Below, piece by piece: positions 1 through 8,320 of a stretch of 64,000 nucleotides of DNA (the stretch's first letter is position 1; every line of letters begins with the position of its first letter). The stretch is from Bacteriovoracaceae bacterium UBA6200 (GTDB lineage Bacteria; Bdellovibrionota; Bacteriovoracia; Bacteriovoracales; Bacteriovoracaceae). A model generated the notes under the pieces. That model did not search any database and was not told the origin of the DNA. It was given only the letters and a program-made list of their open reading frames with translations. The stretch spans positions 1-64,000 of the forward strand of contig DISW01000025.1 in NCBI GenBank assembly GCA_002422605.1, given 5' to 3'. The position numbers and the translations under genes are program-made.

Positions 1-839
1 TCTTTTGCTTGCGGCAAAAGTTCATTGAAAGCTTCGGCCACTTCCGGATCAGTCAGATTAAGAACATAGTCCACCATAAAGACTTTAGCATGACCTATAT
101 TTGCATTGACCTTAATGGGTTTTGTATTAACAAATCTTTCTAATTGATCATTCAAAATTTCAATTCCGAAGACAGTAAATTCATTTTCATATCCAAGACC
201 AAAAGAAGCACCTAGCGTTTTTCCTCTGTGAGCAATGACTTTCAGACGGATTTCATTTTCATTTAATCGTACAACATGAAGCTGGTAGAAACCTTCCATG
301 AGATAGCTTCCTGAAAGGCCGGCCCCCCAGAAAGAAGAACTGAGCATGCTGAATATTTCAGAGCTTGCTACAAATCCCATTGAACCGCGGAATAAGAAGT
401 AGTCACCGACATCAAATCTTGAACTCAATGCTCTTTTAGCATTCATAGGAATATGTTTAGGCGAGTAAGGCTTGGCAGTCATGGCCTTACAAGGATCTTT
501 AAAAAAACGAATGAAAGTTGCTTCGGTTTTTGTCTGAACGCCTAAGCTTAAGCGGGTGCTACCGAAATCTCGGCCAGGGATGGCCTTCATGCCGATTTGC
601 CAGCTGTCGCTTCGTGAATAAAGGCCGTCCGTGTAGGCCGGCTCAACTTCATACTCGTATCCAGCAACAACACTTCCTCCAGGAAACAAATCAAGGTCAA
701 CCAGATCCAAATCAAATTTAGGATCAAGGTTTGCAATTTGTTCTGCCGCAGAGAGAGTGCGTTCTGATCTACAATAGCCAGCTTCCGCCTGTTGATAAGT
801 AAACAAAGAAAATACGAAGAGAAGACTGTAGAGTTTCAT
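1..839 (-). CDS. Secreted protein of unknown function, cut by the window edge
   Basis: An open frame runs on the minus strand from an ATG at 839 to the left edge without a stop, giving 279 codons of an incomplete gene. The N-terminus (MKLYSLLFVFSLFTYQQAEA) is a typical Sec signal peptide, so the product should be exported. The mature part is rich in aromatic and small residues with alternating hydrophobic stretches, but I recognise no family and assign no function. AGGA lies four bases before the ATG. The C-terminus is missing only because the window ends. Confidence 0.8.
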   Translation of the reverse strand, partial: MKLYSLLFVFSLFTYQQAEAGYCRSERTLSAAEQIANLDPKFDLDLVDLDLFPGGSVVAGYEYEVEPAYTDGLYSRSDSWQIGMKAIPGRDFGSTRLSLGVQTKTEATFIRFFKDPCKAMTAKPYSPKHIPMNAKRALSSRFDVGDYFLFRGSMGFVASSEIFSMLSSSFWGAGLSGSYLMEGFYQLHVVRLNENEIRLKVIAHRGKTLGASFGLGYENEFTVFGIEILNDQLERFVNTKPIKVNANIGHAKVFMVDYVLNLTDPEVAEAFNELLPQAK

Positions 840-1050
840 AAGGTCCTGTTCATAATTAAGTGTAAGAAATTTGGGCGTATTAAATGCCATAAAGTTCCTG
901 TTTGTCCACTTTTCCAGACCTAAATATCAAGAACAATTAAGGTACAGCGAGGTACACCTCTTCTTTGACACGAGGAGCTTGAATTGTAAGGAGTTAGAGA
1001 GGGGAAGAAGATAGTTTTCTTTATCAAGCAACTTGTCCTAGCATGTGGGT

Positions 1051-2253
1051 ATGAAAAATTTACACCCTGATCAAGCAATAAGAGATGTTCAACACTTTGG
1101 AGAAGAGGGCGGAGTCGTCCCTGTCATAGACGTGGCTTCGACTTCAACTTTCCTGGACCCACAGGATATGGAGAGGACTTTTACTGGAGAAAAACAAGGT
1201 TGTTATCTCTACAGTCGACATTCTAATCCGACAGTGAATATCTTTGGAAAAAAAATAGCAGCAATGGAAGGAGCAGAAGCCGCTCTAGGCGTTGCAAGTG
1301 GCATGGCCGCCATCTCCTGTACTGTGGAACAAATATTTCTTAATCAAGGAAATTTGAACGGTCATCTCATTGCTTCTCAGACATTGTATGGTGGAACTTA
1401 TGCCTTTTTCAAAAATGTCTTAAGTAAAAGAGGAATCAAAGTAACTTTTGTCGACACCTCTGATGTTAAAGCAGTTGAAGCGGCAATCACTCCTGAAACC
1501 AAAATGATTTATGCCGAAACTCTGAGTAACCCTCTTTTGACTGTATCAGACATCAAAGCCTTGTCTGATGTGAGTAAAAAACACGATTTGAAACTAGTGG
1601 TGGATAATACTTTCACGCCAATGATCGTCCAGCCATTGGCCCTTGGGGCCGATGTTGTTGTTCATTCTTGTACGAAGTACATCTCCGGTTCAAGTGATTT
1701 TATTGCCGGAGCTATAGCTGGCTCTCAAGAATTCATCGCTTCTTTAATCGATGTGAATTTTGGAAGTGTCATGTTAACCGGACCAGTCATGGATCCCCGT
1801 GTGGCCCACGAGCTTTACCTAAGAATGGATCATCTTGGAGTGAGAATGAAAGCTCATTCAGAAACCGCTCTCTATTTTGCTCAAAAGATGGCAACAGAAG
1901 GAATGGAGGTTATTTATCCTGGGCTAGAAAACCATCCCCAGCATCATTTATTTAAGCAAATGATGGGTAAGGGAAATTTTGGATTCGGTGGAATTCTCAC
2001 ACTGGAGTGTAAAGATGCTGAAGCGGCCAGAATCCTTGCTACTAAACTTCAGGATAACAAATTTGGACTCTATGCGGTTTCCTTAGGCTTCTCCCGCACT
2101 CTCATGAGCTGTTCTGCAAAAAGTACTTCAAGTGAAATACCAGAAGAAGAAAGAGCTAAAATGGGTCTTGCTGAAGGGCTATTGAGATTTAGCATCGGTT
2201 ACTCTGGAGATGCTGAAACAATGTGGGAGAGATTTTTAAGCTGTTATAAGTAG
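1051..2253 (+). CDS. Cys/Met metabolism PLP-dependent enzyme (gamma-lyase/synthase family)
   Basis: This is a 400-residue fold-type I PLP enzyme of the cystathionine gamma-synthase / methionine gamma-lyase / O-acylhomoserine sulfhydrylase family. The PLP lysine is K209 in HSCTKYISGSSD. The phosphate-binding region EGAEAALGVASGMAAI and the YGGTY motif are present. The MGL-type cysteine after YG is replaced by glycine, so methionine gamma-lyase is not favoured, but the exact substrate cannot be decided. A GTG at 1045 is also in frame. I prefer ATG 1051 because TAGCAT ends exactly six bases before it, the spacing seen at other predicted leaderless genes here. It is monocistronic, followed by an AT-rich gap. 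Confidence 0.9.
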   Translation: MKNLHPDQAIRDVQHFGEEGGVVPVIDVASTSTFLDPQDMERTFTGEKQGCYLYSRHSNPTVNIFGKKIAAMEGAEAALGVASGMAAISCTVEQIFLNQGNLNGHLIASQTLYGGTYAFFKNVLSKRGIKVTFVDTSDVKAVEAAITPETKMIYAETLSNPLLTVSDIKALSDVSKKHDLKLVVDNTFTPMIVQPLALGADVVVHSCTKYISGSSDFIAGAIAGSQEFIASLIDVNFGSVMLTGPVMDPRVAHELYLRMDHLGVRMKAHSETALYFAQKMATEGMEVIYPGLENHPQHHLFKQMMGKGNFGFGGILTLECKDAEAARILATKLQDNKFGLYAVSLGFSRTLMSCSAKSTSSEIPEEERAKMGLAEGLLRFSIGYSGDAETMWERFLSCYK

Positions 2254-2287
2254 AGTTTTCTTGAAAATTAATTTTTTTTAATATATT

Positions 2288-2310
2288 CCTTATAGAACAC
2301 CACTATAAGG
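2288..2310 (+). promoter_or_regulatory. Perfect 8-7-8 inverted repeat over the ribosome-binding site of the Ca2+/H+ exchanger
   Basis: CCTTATAG, a seven-base loop, then CTATAAGG form a perfect inverted repeat. Its right arm ends in the AAGG of the Shine-Dalgarno that precedes GTG 2317. In DNA it could be a dimeric operator. In RNA the stem would occlude the ribosome-binding site. Confidence 0.55.
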
Positions 2311-2316
2311 AGTATC

Positions 2317-3417
2317 GTGATTCGATTCATTCTCAAAAAAGCTTTAGAGACAAAGCATCTTATTCCCATCCTGGCACTTGCTGTCTTCCTCGTAACTAAA
2401 ACTCTTGGAGACATTGGTTTTGGGCTTACGGTTTTGTCTACGGTCTTTTTGGGAATCTCAATTCTCTCCTCCGTTCACCATGCAGAGATTATTGCACACA
2501 AAATTGGCGAAGGACTGGGAACGTTAGTGCTTGCCTTAAGTGTAACAATCATTGAAGTAGGCTTGATCCTTTCCTTGATGGGCCAAGGTGGAGAAGAAGC
2601 AAGTATTCTTGCACGGGACACAGTCTTTGCGGCCGTCATGATTGTAACAAATGGTATTGTGGCGATCTGCCTTATTCTTGGGGGTCTCAAATTTAAAGAG
2701 CAAGAGTTTCAGGTTCAAGGTTCAAAAAGTTTATTTGTTGTTCTGATAGCTCTTTGTTTTCTCGTCTTCGTTTTGCCTAATTTCACTACATCTACCGCTG
2801 GGGCCACATACTCGAATTATCAGATGATCTATATCGGAGGGACCCTTTTAGTTCTTTATGTCTTGTTCATCATCTTTCAAACCAAAACCCATAAGAGTTA
2901 TTTTGAGCCGGCAGTTGGTATATTAAAACCAGAAGACCAAATCTCACATGATATAGTCACAACGACAGATGCTTGGTTAAGTTTCTTATCTTTATGTGTG
3001 AGCTTGGTGACAGTGATAGGACTTGCTAAAATCTTGTCTCCTACAATCGAGATGGTCGTCGTTTATCTTGGTGCACCTAAATCTGTCGTGGGATTATTAA
3101 TTGCGTTGATTGTACTTCTTCCGGAAGCATGGGCGGCCGTTATTTCAGCTCGAGCTAATCGTTTGCAAACAAGTTTGAATCTCGCCCTAGGCTCCGGCAT
3201 TGCGAGTATTGCGCTAACGATTCCTTTCGTAATTGTCTTCTCTCTTTTAAATGGCACTCCACTTACTTTGGGACTTGATGGTAAAGGGATGGCCTTTATG
3301 TTTATGACCTTTGCCATAGGAACTTTAACACTGGGTACCGGGAAATCCACTTTGCTTCAGGGAGCCGTCCACGGAATCATTCTTGTAACTTTTTTTGTGA
3401 TGGCCTTCATTCCTTAG
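2317..3417 (+). CDS. chaA: Ca2+(Na+):H+ antiporter, CaCA/ChaA family
   Basis: A 366-residue integral membrane exchanger with about ten or eleven hydrophobic segments. Two inverted alpha-repeat motifs typical of cation exchangers are visible: HHAEIIAHKIGEGLGTL followed by VTIIEV in the first half, and LLPEAWAAVISARANRLQTS in the second. ChaA-type proteins exchange Ca2+ or Na+ (K+ at high pH) for protons at the inner membrane. The start is GTG 2317 with AAGGAG four bases upstream. The two genes downstream also concern ion and pH balance (antiporter, carbonic anhydrase), each with its own promoter region. Confidence 0.88.
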   Translation: MIRFILKKALETKHLIPILALAVFLVTKTLGDIGFGLTVLSTVFLGISILSSVHHAEIIAHKIGEGLGTLVLALSVTIIEVGLILSLMGQGGEEASILARDTVFAAVMIVTNGIVAICLILGGLKFKEQEFQVQGSKSLFVVLIALCFLVFVLPNFTTSTAGATYSNYQMIYIGGTLLVLYVLFIIFQTKTHKSYFEPAVGILKPEDQISHDIVTTTDAWLSFLSLCVSLVTVIGLAKILSPTIEMVVVYLGAPKSVVGLLIALIVLLPEAWAAVISARANRLQTSLNLALGSGIASIALTIPFVIVFSLLNGTPLTLGLDGKGMAFMFMTFAIGTLTLGTGKSTLLQGAVHGIILVTFFVMAFIP

Positions 3418-3536
3418 TCTATAGCTCTCAAGGATGAATCTTAATGAAGTTTATTTAATCTTATGCTATAGTCCTAGGGATGCCGACTACTTTATAAAAA
3501 CAGTTGGATCTATTTCCAGACATTTTTGAGGTTTTC

Positions 3537-5003
3537 ATGACTACGGTAGAACTCTTTTTACTTGGTACCGCTGTTTTACTTTTTCTCTGCGTATTTGCCA
3601 GTAAGGTTTCTGGGAAATTAGGTATTCCAACGTTAGTTGTTTTTTTAGGAATCGGCATTCTAGCAGGAAGTGAAGGACTTGGCGGGATCTATTTTGATAA
3701 TGCCTACTATGCACAAAGTTTAGGGATCTTTGCCCTGGCCTATATTCTTTTTTCAGGTGGTCTGGATACTAACTGGAAAGAAGTCCGTCCCATTTTGCTT
3801 CCAGGATCATTGCTGGCAACTCTCGGTGTATTCATTACCTGTATTCTTGTTGGACTCTTTAATCATTACGTCCTGGACTTTACTTTGTTGGAAGGGATGC
3901 TAATCGGCGCCATTATTTCATCTACCGATGCCGGAGCCGTTTTCACCATTCTTAGATCTAAAAGTATTCATTTAAAAGGAAATCTCAAGCCGCTACTTGA
4001 GTTTGAAAGTGGATCTAATGACCCCATGGCCGTCTTCTTAACGACCACTATCCTGAGCCTAATGCAAAATCCGGAAACTTCTCCTCTTAGTTTCATTGGA
4101 GTTCTGGTATCTCAGATGATCATCGGCCTCTGTATTGGATATGGAGGAGGAAGATTATCCACGATCTTATTTAATAAAATAAAATTAGAGTTTGATGGTC
4201 TGTATGCAGTCATGTCGCTAGCCATCGTCATTTTAGTCTATGCCATCACTCAAGCCTTTAAAGGAAATGGTTTCCTGGCGGTTTATGTGGCAGGAGTTGT
4301 TTTGGGCAACTCAAAGTTCGTCCATAAGAAGTCGATTTCACTTTTCCATGATGGTATTTCTTGGCTCATGCAAAGCACGCTATTCATAACTCTGGGCCTT
4401 TTGTTATTTCCTTCAAAGATCATTGAAGTCACTAGTACTGGAGTTATGATTGCGGCCTTCCTTATGATCGTGGCCCGCCCAGCAAGTGTGTTTATCTCTC
4501 TCGCCTTTAATAAAATAAGTTTCCGAGATAAATTATTAATCTCATGGGTAGGTCTCAGAGGTTCGGTACCGGTAGTGATGGCTACCTTTCCACTAGTCGC
4601 CGGAATAGGTCAGGCAGATTTGATTTTTAACTTAGTTTTCTTTGTGGCACTCACTTCGCTTATTTTCCAGGGAAGCTTTATCCCATTTGCGGCAAAATTA
4701 TTGAAGGTAGAAGATACTAAAGAATTAATCGTTCCGGCCCAGGAGGATTTAACAGAGGTTAATCCGCATGCAAGGATTTCTCATGTAACTATTTCTGAAG
4801 AATCAAATATAGTCGGTAAAAGTATCATTGACCTAAAAATCCCGGAAGATATGTTGATCGTCCTCATTGAGAGAGAGGACAAAACAATTGTCCCACGAGG
4901 TTCGACCCAGATTCGTGGAAATGATAAGCTTCATGTTATGGCCGATGAGTCGACACTTAATCAATTTAAGATGAAGCTATTGAAATCAGTTCAAGAGGCA
5001 TGA
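3537..5003 (+). CDS. NhaP2/CvrA-type K+(Na+)/H+ antiporter with C-terminal TrkA-C domain
   Basis: A 488-residue CPA1-family antiporter. Residues 1 to about 390 form a bundle of about twelve membrane helices, with the conserved acidic ISSTDAGAVF and FESGSNDPMAVF motifs that carry the ion-binding aspartates. The last 80 or so residues (from about 400) resemble a cytoplasmic TrkA-C regulatory domain (ISHVTISEESNIVGKSIIDL, then PRGSTQIRGNDKLHVMA). This is the layout of potassium/proton antiporter NhaP2 (CvrA). An upstream TTG (3504) is in frame, but ATG 3537 has TGAGG five bases before it and starts directly at the first membrane helix. Confidence 0.9.
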   Translation: MTTVELFLLGTAVLLFLCVFASKVSGKLGIPTLVVFLGIGILAGSEGLGGIYFDNAYYAQSLGIFALAYILFSGGLDTNWKEVRPILLPGSLLATLGVFITCILVGLFNHYVLDFTLLEGMLIGAIISSTDAGAVFTILRSKSIHLKGNLKPLLEFESGSNDPMAVFLTTTILSLMQNPETSPLSFIGVLVSQMIIGLCIGYGGGRLSTILFNKIKLEFDGLYAVMSLAIVILVYAITQAFKGNGFLAVYVAGVVLGNSKFVHKKSISLFHDGISWLMQSTLFITLGLLLFPSKIIEVTSTGVMIAAFLMIVARPASVFISLAFNKISFRDKLLISWVGLRGSVPVVMATFPLVAGIGQADLIFNLVFFVALTSLIFQGSFIPFAAKLLKVEDTKELIVPAQEDLTEVNPHARISHVTISEESNIVGKSIIDLKIPEDMLIVLIEREDKTIVPRGSTQIRGNDKLHVMADESTLNQFKMKLLKSVQEA

Positions 5004-5065
5004 TTCTTTTTAATGCGTTGATCTAAAAAATTGCCGACATAAGTAAGTTAGTATAAAAAAATATA

Positions 5066-5683
5066 ATGAAAACACTTACCCGTGATATGCAGCAAGCACT
5101 GACGCCAGATAATGCTCTAGAACTTCTAAAAGCCGGAAACATGAGATTTGTTTCCAATTTAAAGATGAACCGTAATCTCCTTCAACAGCTGAATGAAACC
5201 AGAGATGGGCAATATCCATTTGCTGCAATCCTGAGTTGCATTGACTCTCGAGCTCCAGCTGAACTGATTTTCGATCAAGGGTTGGGTGATATCTTTAGTA
5301 TTCGTATTGCCGGTAATTTTATTAACGATGATATCCTGGGGAGTATGGAGTTTGCTTCTAAGATCGCAGGCTCAAAACTTATTGTGGTTTTAGGTCACAC
5401 TCATTGCGGGGCGATTAAAGGTGTTTGCGATGGCATCCAATTAGGACATCTGACACAAATGTTGGATAAAATTAAACCTGCCGTAGAGCTAGTTACAGAT
5501 GAAGTTGTAAGAAATAGCTCTAATTTGTCTTTTGTTAATAAAGTTGTTTATCGAAATATTGAACTGACCTTAAAACAGATTCCTCAAAGAAGTCCGGTGT
5601 TAAAAGAACTGGTTGCAGAAGGGCAGCTTAAGATTATCGGCGCTGTTTATGATATAGAAACGGGAGAAGTTAAGTTTTTATAA
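5066..5683 (+). CDS. Beta-class carbonic anhydrase
   Basis: A 205-residue cytoplasmic zinc enzyme interconverting CO2 and bicarbonate. The zinc ligands and catalytic dyad are plain: C58-x-D60-x-R62 in SCIDSRAPAE and H111-x-x-C114 in GHTHCGAIKG. The length is normal for a beta enzyme. There is no Shine-Dalgarno. TATAAA at 5052-5057 lies eight bases before the ATG, so the message may be leaderless. It sits next to two proton antiporters, which suggests a shared role in pH and bicarbonate balance. It converges on the ABC transporter operon with an eleven-base gap. Confidence 0.93.
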   Translation: MKTLTRDMQQALTPDNALELLKAGNMRFVSNLKMNRNLLQQLNETRDGQYPFAAILSCIDSRAPAELIFDQGLGDIFSIRIAGNFINDDILGSMEFASKIAGSKLIVVLGHTHCGAIKGVCDGIQLGHLTQMLDKIKPAVELVTDEVVRNSSNLSFVNKVVYRNIELTLKQIPQRSPVLKELVAEGQLKIIGAVYDIETGEVKFL

Positions 5684-5694
5684 GCGGTACTGTC

Positions 5695-6348
5695 CTATTC
5701 AAGAACCCCATCTACTAAATTTATCCTTCTTCTGGCCATGGCTGCGAAGTCTATATCGTGTGTAACATAGATAATCGTCGTACCTTTTTCTTCGTTAAAT
5801 TTTTTGAAGAGATCCATTATAATTTTGCCATTAACCGAATCCAGGTTTCCTGTAGGCTCATCAGCAAAAAGGTACTTGGGCTCCATCACCAAGGCGCGAG
5901 CAATTGCAAGCCGTTGTTGTTCTCCCCCTGAGAGTTCACCAGGAAAGCGATGCTCTTTACCTTCAAGGCCGACAATCCTTATAAGCTCCATCGCAAAGCC
6001 TCTTCTTTTTTCAACTTCCTTGGCCTTCCTTGCAGGAAGAAGAATATTTTCAATTGCCGTAAGTTCTGCCAGGAGGTAATGGAATTGAAAAACAAAACCA
6101 ATATTATGGTTTCTAAGTTGATAAATTTCCTCCTGTTCGAAATCTTTTAGATTTTGTGAATCATAAATGACTTCTCCCTCAGTTGGATGATCAAGAGTAG
6201 AAATAATATAGAGAAGAGTACTTTTACCTGAACCTGATTTACCGACTAAAGAGACGAAATCACCGTCTTCGATTTTCAGATCTATCCCCTTAAGTACGGG
6301 AACAGGCGTGTTAGGGAAACGTTTAGTAATATTTTTTATTTCAATCAT
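5695..6348 (-). CDS. ABC transporter ATP-binding protein, LolD/MacB type
   Basis: A 217-residue ATPase of the MacB/LolD (FtsE-like) class. It has Walker A GKSGSGKST, a Q-loop (FVFQFHYLL), signature LSGGEQQRLAIARAL, Walker B YLFADEPTGNLDS and the H-loop THD. This class powers mechanotransmission rather than substrate passage through the membrane. Its ATG overlaps the stop of the permease gene upstream (ATGA), so it is the last gene of the operon and translationally coupled. The substrate is unknown: lipoproteins, peptides and lipids are all possible. Confidence 0.93.
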   Translation of the reverse strand: MIEIKNITKRFPNTPVPVLKGIDLKIEDGDFVSLVGKSGSGKSTLLYIISTLDHPTEGEVIYDSQNLKDFEQEEIYQLRNHNIGFVFQFHYLLAELTAIENILLPARKAKEVEKRRGFAMELIRIVGLEGKEHRFPGELSGGEQQRLAIARALVMEPKYLFADEPTGNLDSVNGKIIMDLFKKFNEEKGTTIIYVTHDIDFAAMARRRINLVDGVLE

Positions 6349-7592
6349 TGTCCACCTGAGCGAATAATTTCCATCGGCTCAAGCTGACCGCCCGCCCTTG
6401 CTGGAATGATAGATGAAATGATGGCCGTGGCTATCGCAATACTAAAAGCTTTTATGTAAATGATAATATCGAATGAAATAATCATATAGTTTCCAGGTCC
6501 ACTCATGCGGCCAGGAATGACTTCGATGCGGCTCATGATGACACATATGACGAAGCCTAGGATAAGACCGATAGCTCCACCTAAGAAACCCAATATCATA
6601 CCTTGATTAAAGAATAGTTTTATAATGTCTTTAGGGGAAAATCCCATCGATCTAAGAATGGCAACATCTCGCCTTTTTTGATTAACCAGAATGCTTAAAA
6701 TGTTATAGATTCCAAAACCCGCCACCAGAATGATTGAGATTGTCATTGAGTTTCGGACTATGTCTTGTGTTTTAAAAACAGAAAGTACTGCTGCAGATGA
6801 TTCTTGCCAGGAAAGGATCTTATCCCGGGAACTATTTTTCCACAAACCTGCTTTTATGCTGGCATGATGGGGATCAAATAGCTTTACTGCAATGTCAGTA
6901 ATCTCACTAGGGGTATTCCGGAGTTTTTGGGCATCAGTTAGAGAAACAAAAGCGGTACCTTCATCGATAGTTTTGATCCCTGTCTCAAAGGTACCCACTA
7001 TTTTAAACATCTGCGGTTGAGCGCTGCCAGTTGAAACAAGTATTGTTTCCTGAAGACGTGTTCCTAACAGCTCCATCAAGCTTGTTCCCATGATGAGTCT
7101 ATTGCCGGAATTACCTATATCTTTGAAGCTTCCAGATTTCATGTAGTTTTCAATGTTGGTAACCTTCAGTTGTCTCTCGTATTGTGAACCAATGATTCTT
7201 CCAACTTTAGTTATTTTGTTTTGAGTGAAAATAACCTGAGCAACAACTTGAGGTGAGTAGGCGGCAACATCTTTATCAGCATCAAGTTTTTTAAACCAAC
7301 CGAGTGGATATTCAATTCGAGTAGAGTCTTTTCTTCCGGAAGGAGGGATCTCCCAGAAAACATGGGCCGCTTCAGAATAGGATGCCATATCAGCAGCTGT
7401 AAGAATCTCTTCTCTGGCAGAAATTCGGATATGGGCTTCATTATTTACTAGCTGATCAAGAATATAGGTTTGAAATCCGAGCATCATGCCAGAAATGGCC
7501 ACATAAGCTGCGGAGCCAATGGTAATCCCAAGAAGGATTAGAAGACTTTGTTTTTTTCTCGCCATTAGCTGGCGGATGCTCAAAAACATCAT
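6345..7592 (-). CDS. ABC transporter permease, FtsX/MacB type VII
   Basis: A 415-residue permease with one N-terminal membrane helix (about 18-40), a large periplasmic domain (about 45-275) and three C-terminal helices. The cytoplasmic coupling segment VNQKRRDVAILRSMGFSPKDI is typical of FtsX/LolCE/MacB permeases. With the neighbouring ATPase and membrane-fusion lipoprotein it would form a MacAB-like or LolCDE-like complex in the inner membrane. It overlaps both neighbours by four bases. Confidence 0.9.
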   Translation of the reverse strand: MMFLSIRQLMARKKQSLLILLGITIGSAAYVAISGMMLGFQTYILDQLVNNEAHIRISAREEILTAADMASYSEAAHVFWEIPPSGRKDSTRIEYPLGWFKKLDADKDVAAYSPQVVAQVIFTQNKITKVGRIIGSQYERQLKVTNIENYMKSGSFKDIGNSGNRLIMGTSLMELLGTRLQETILVSTGSAQPQMFKIVGTFETGIKTIDEGTAFVSLTDAQKLRNTPSEITDIAVKLFDPHHASIKAGLWKNSSRDKILSWQESSAAVLSVFKTQDIVRNSMTISIILVAGFGIYNILSILVNQKRRDVAILRSMGFSPKDIIKLFFNQGMILGFLGGAIGLILGFVICVIMSRIEVIPGRMSGPGNYMIISFDIIIYIKAFSIAIATAIISSIIPARAGGQLEPMEIIRSGGQ

Positions 7593-8320
7593 GGTATGAG
7601 AATCTCATCTGTTTCAAAAAGTTCTGGAGACAGAATTTCTGTTTTCTCTTCGTCTGATATACCGATCTGTACTTTGATCTTTTGCTCTTTTTTATTTCTG
7701 TTAATGACGATATGTCCATTCGCTATAGCATTGGTTGGAATCAATGTGACATCTTGTTTTCTGGCAACATCGAAAGCGACATCAGCTGACATTCCGGGAA
7801 GGATGGCATCGGGCCATCGATCTAATAACACTTTGGCGACGAATTGATCATTCTTGGGGTAAATACTAGAAATCTCTCCAAATAGTTTTTGATTCCGGAA
7901 AAACTCAAAAGTTATTTCTGCTTTAATCCCTTTCCTTAAACGCATGGCCGCGTGTTGCTCAAGAGAAACTTCGAGGTAGAGATTTTTTAAATCTACAAGA
8001 GTGAGAATGACTGATTGAGGGAAAAGATTCTCGCTGACAGTGACTGGTATTTCAGTGATCTTACCATCGAAGGGAGCTCTGATGATGGTGTCTTGGTCAG
8101 TGATGAAAAGGAGATCTCCTTTTTTCACGTCTTGACCTTCCGTTACAAAGAATTTTTTCACTGAATTAACGATGGCAGCCTTCGCATGATAGGTATACTC
8201 CGATCTTATAATGCCGAGGCCATATACCGCTTCAACAATGTCTCCCTTCACGGGCTTCACAGTGTTTTTTTGGCAACTAGTAGTAAGGAAAATTAATAGG
8301 AATAGAATTATATTTTTCAT
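7589..8320 (-). CDS. Membrane-fusion (HlyD/MacA-like) lipoprotein lacking the alpha-hairpin
   Basis: A 243-residue periplasmic adaptor with a lipoprotein signal (lipobox TTSC, Cys16). The two lipoyl half-motifs (VTEGQDVKKGDLLF and IRAPFDGKITEIPV) follow one another almost directly. The long coiled-coil hairpin that MacA or AcrA uses to contact TolC is therefore absent. A beta-barrel domain (about 95-170, PGMSADVAF) and a membrane-proximal domain follow. No outer-membrane channel gene is nearby. The family assignment is firm; the export route is not. It overlaps pyrD-like and permease genes by four bases each. Confidence 0.85.
   Translation of the reverse strand: MKNIILFLLIFLTTSCQKNTVKPVKGDIVEAVYGLGIIRSEYTYHAKAAIVNSVKKFFVTEGQDVKKGDLLFITDQDTIIRAPFDGKITEIPVTVSENLFPQSVILTLVDLKNLYLEVSLEQHAAMRLRKGIKAEITFEFFRNQKLFGEISSIYPKNDQFVAKVLLDRWPDAILPGMSADVAFDVARKQDVTLIPTNAIANGHIVINRNKKEQKIKVQIGISDEEKTEILSPELFETDEILIP

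Noticed and set aside
518..721. 67-codon plus-strand open frame
   Set aside because: It lies wholly inside the minus-strand signal-peptide gene that is cut by the window edge and has no ribosome-binding site.
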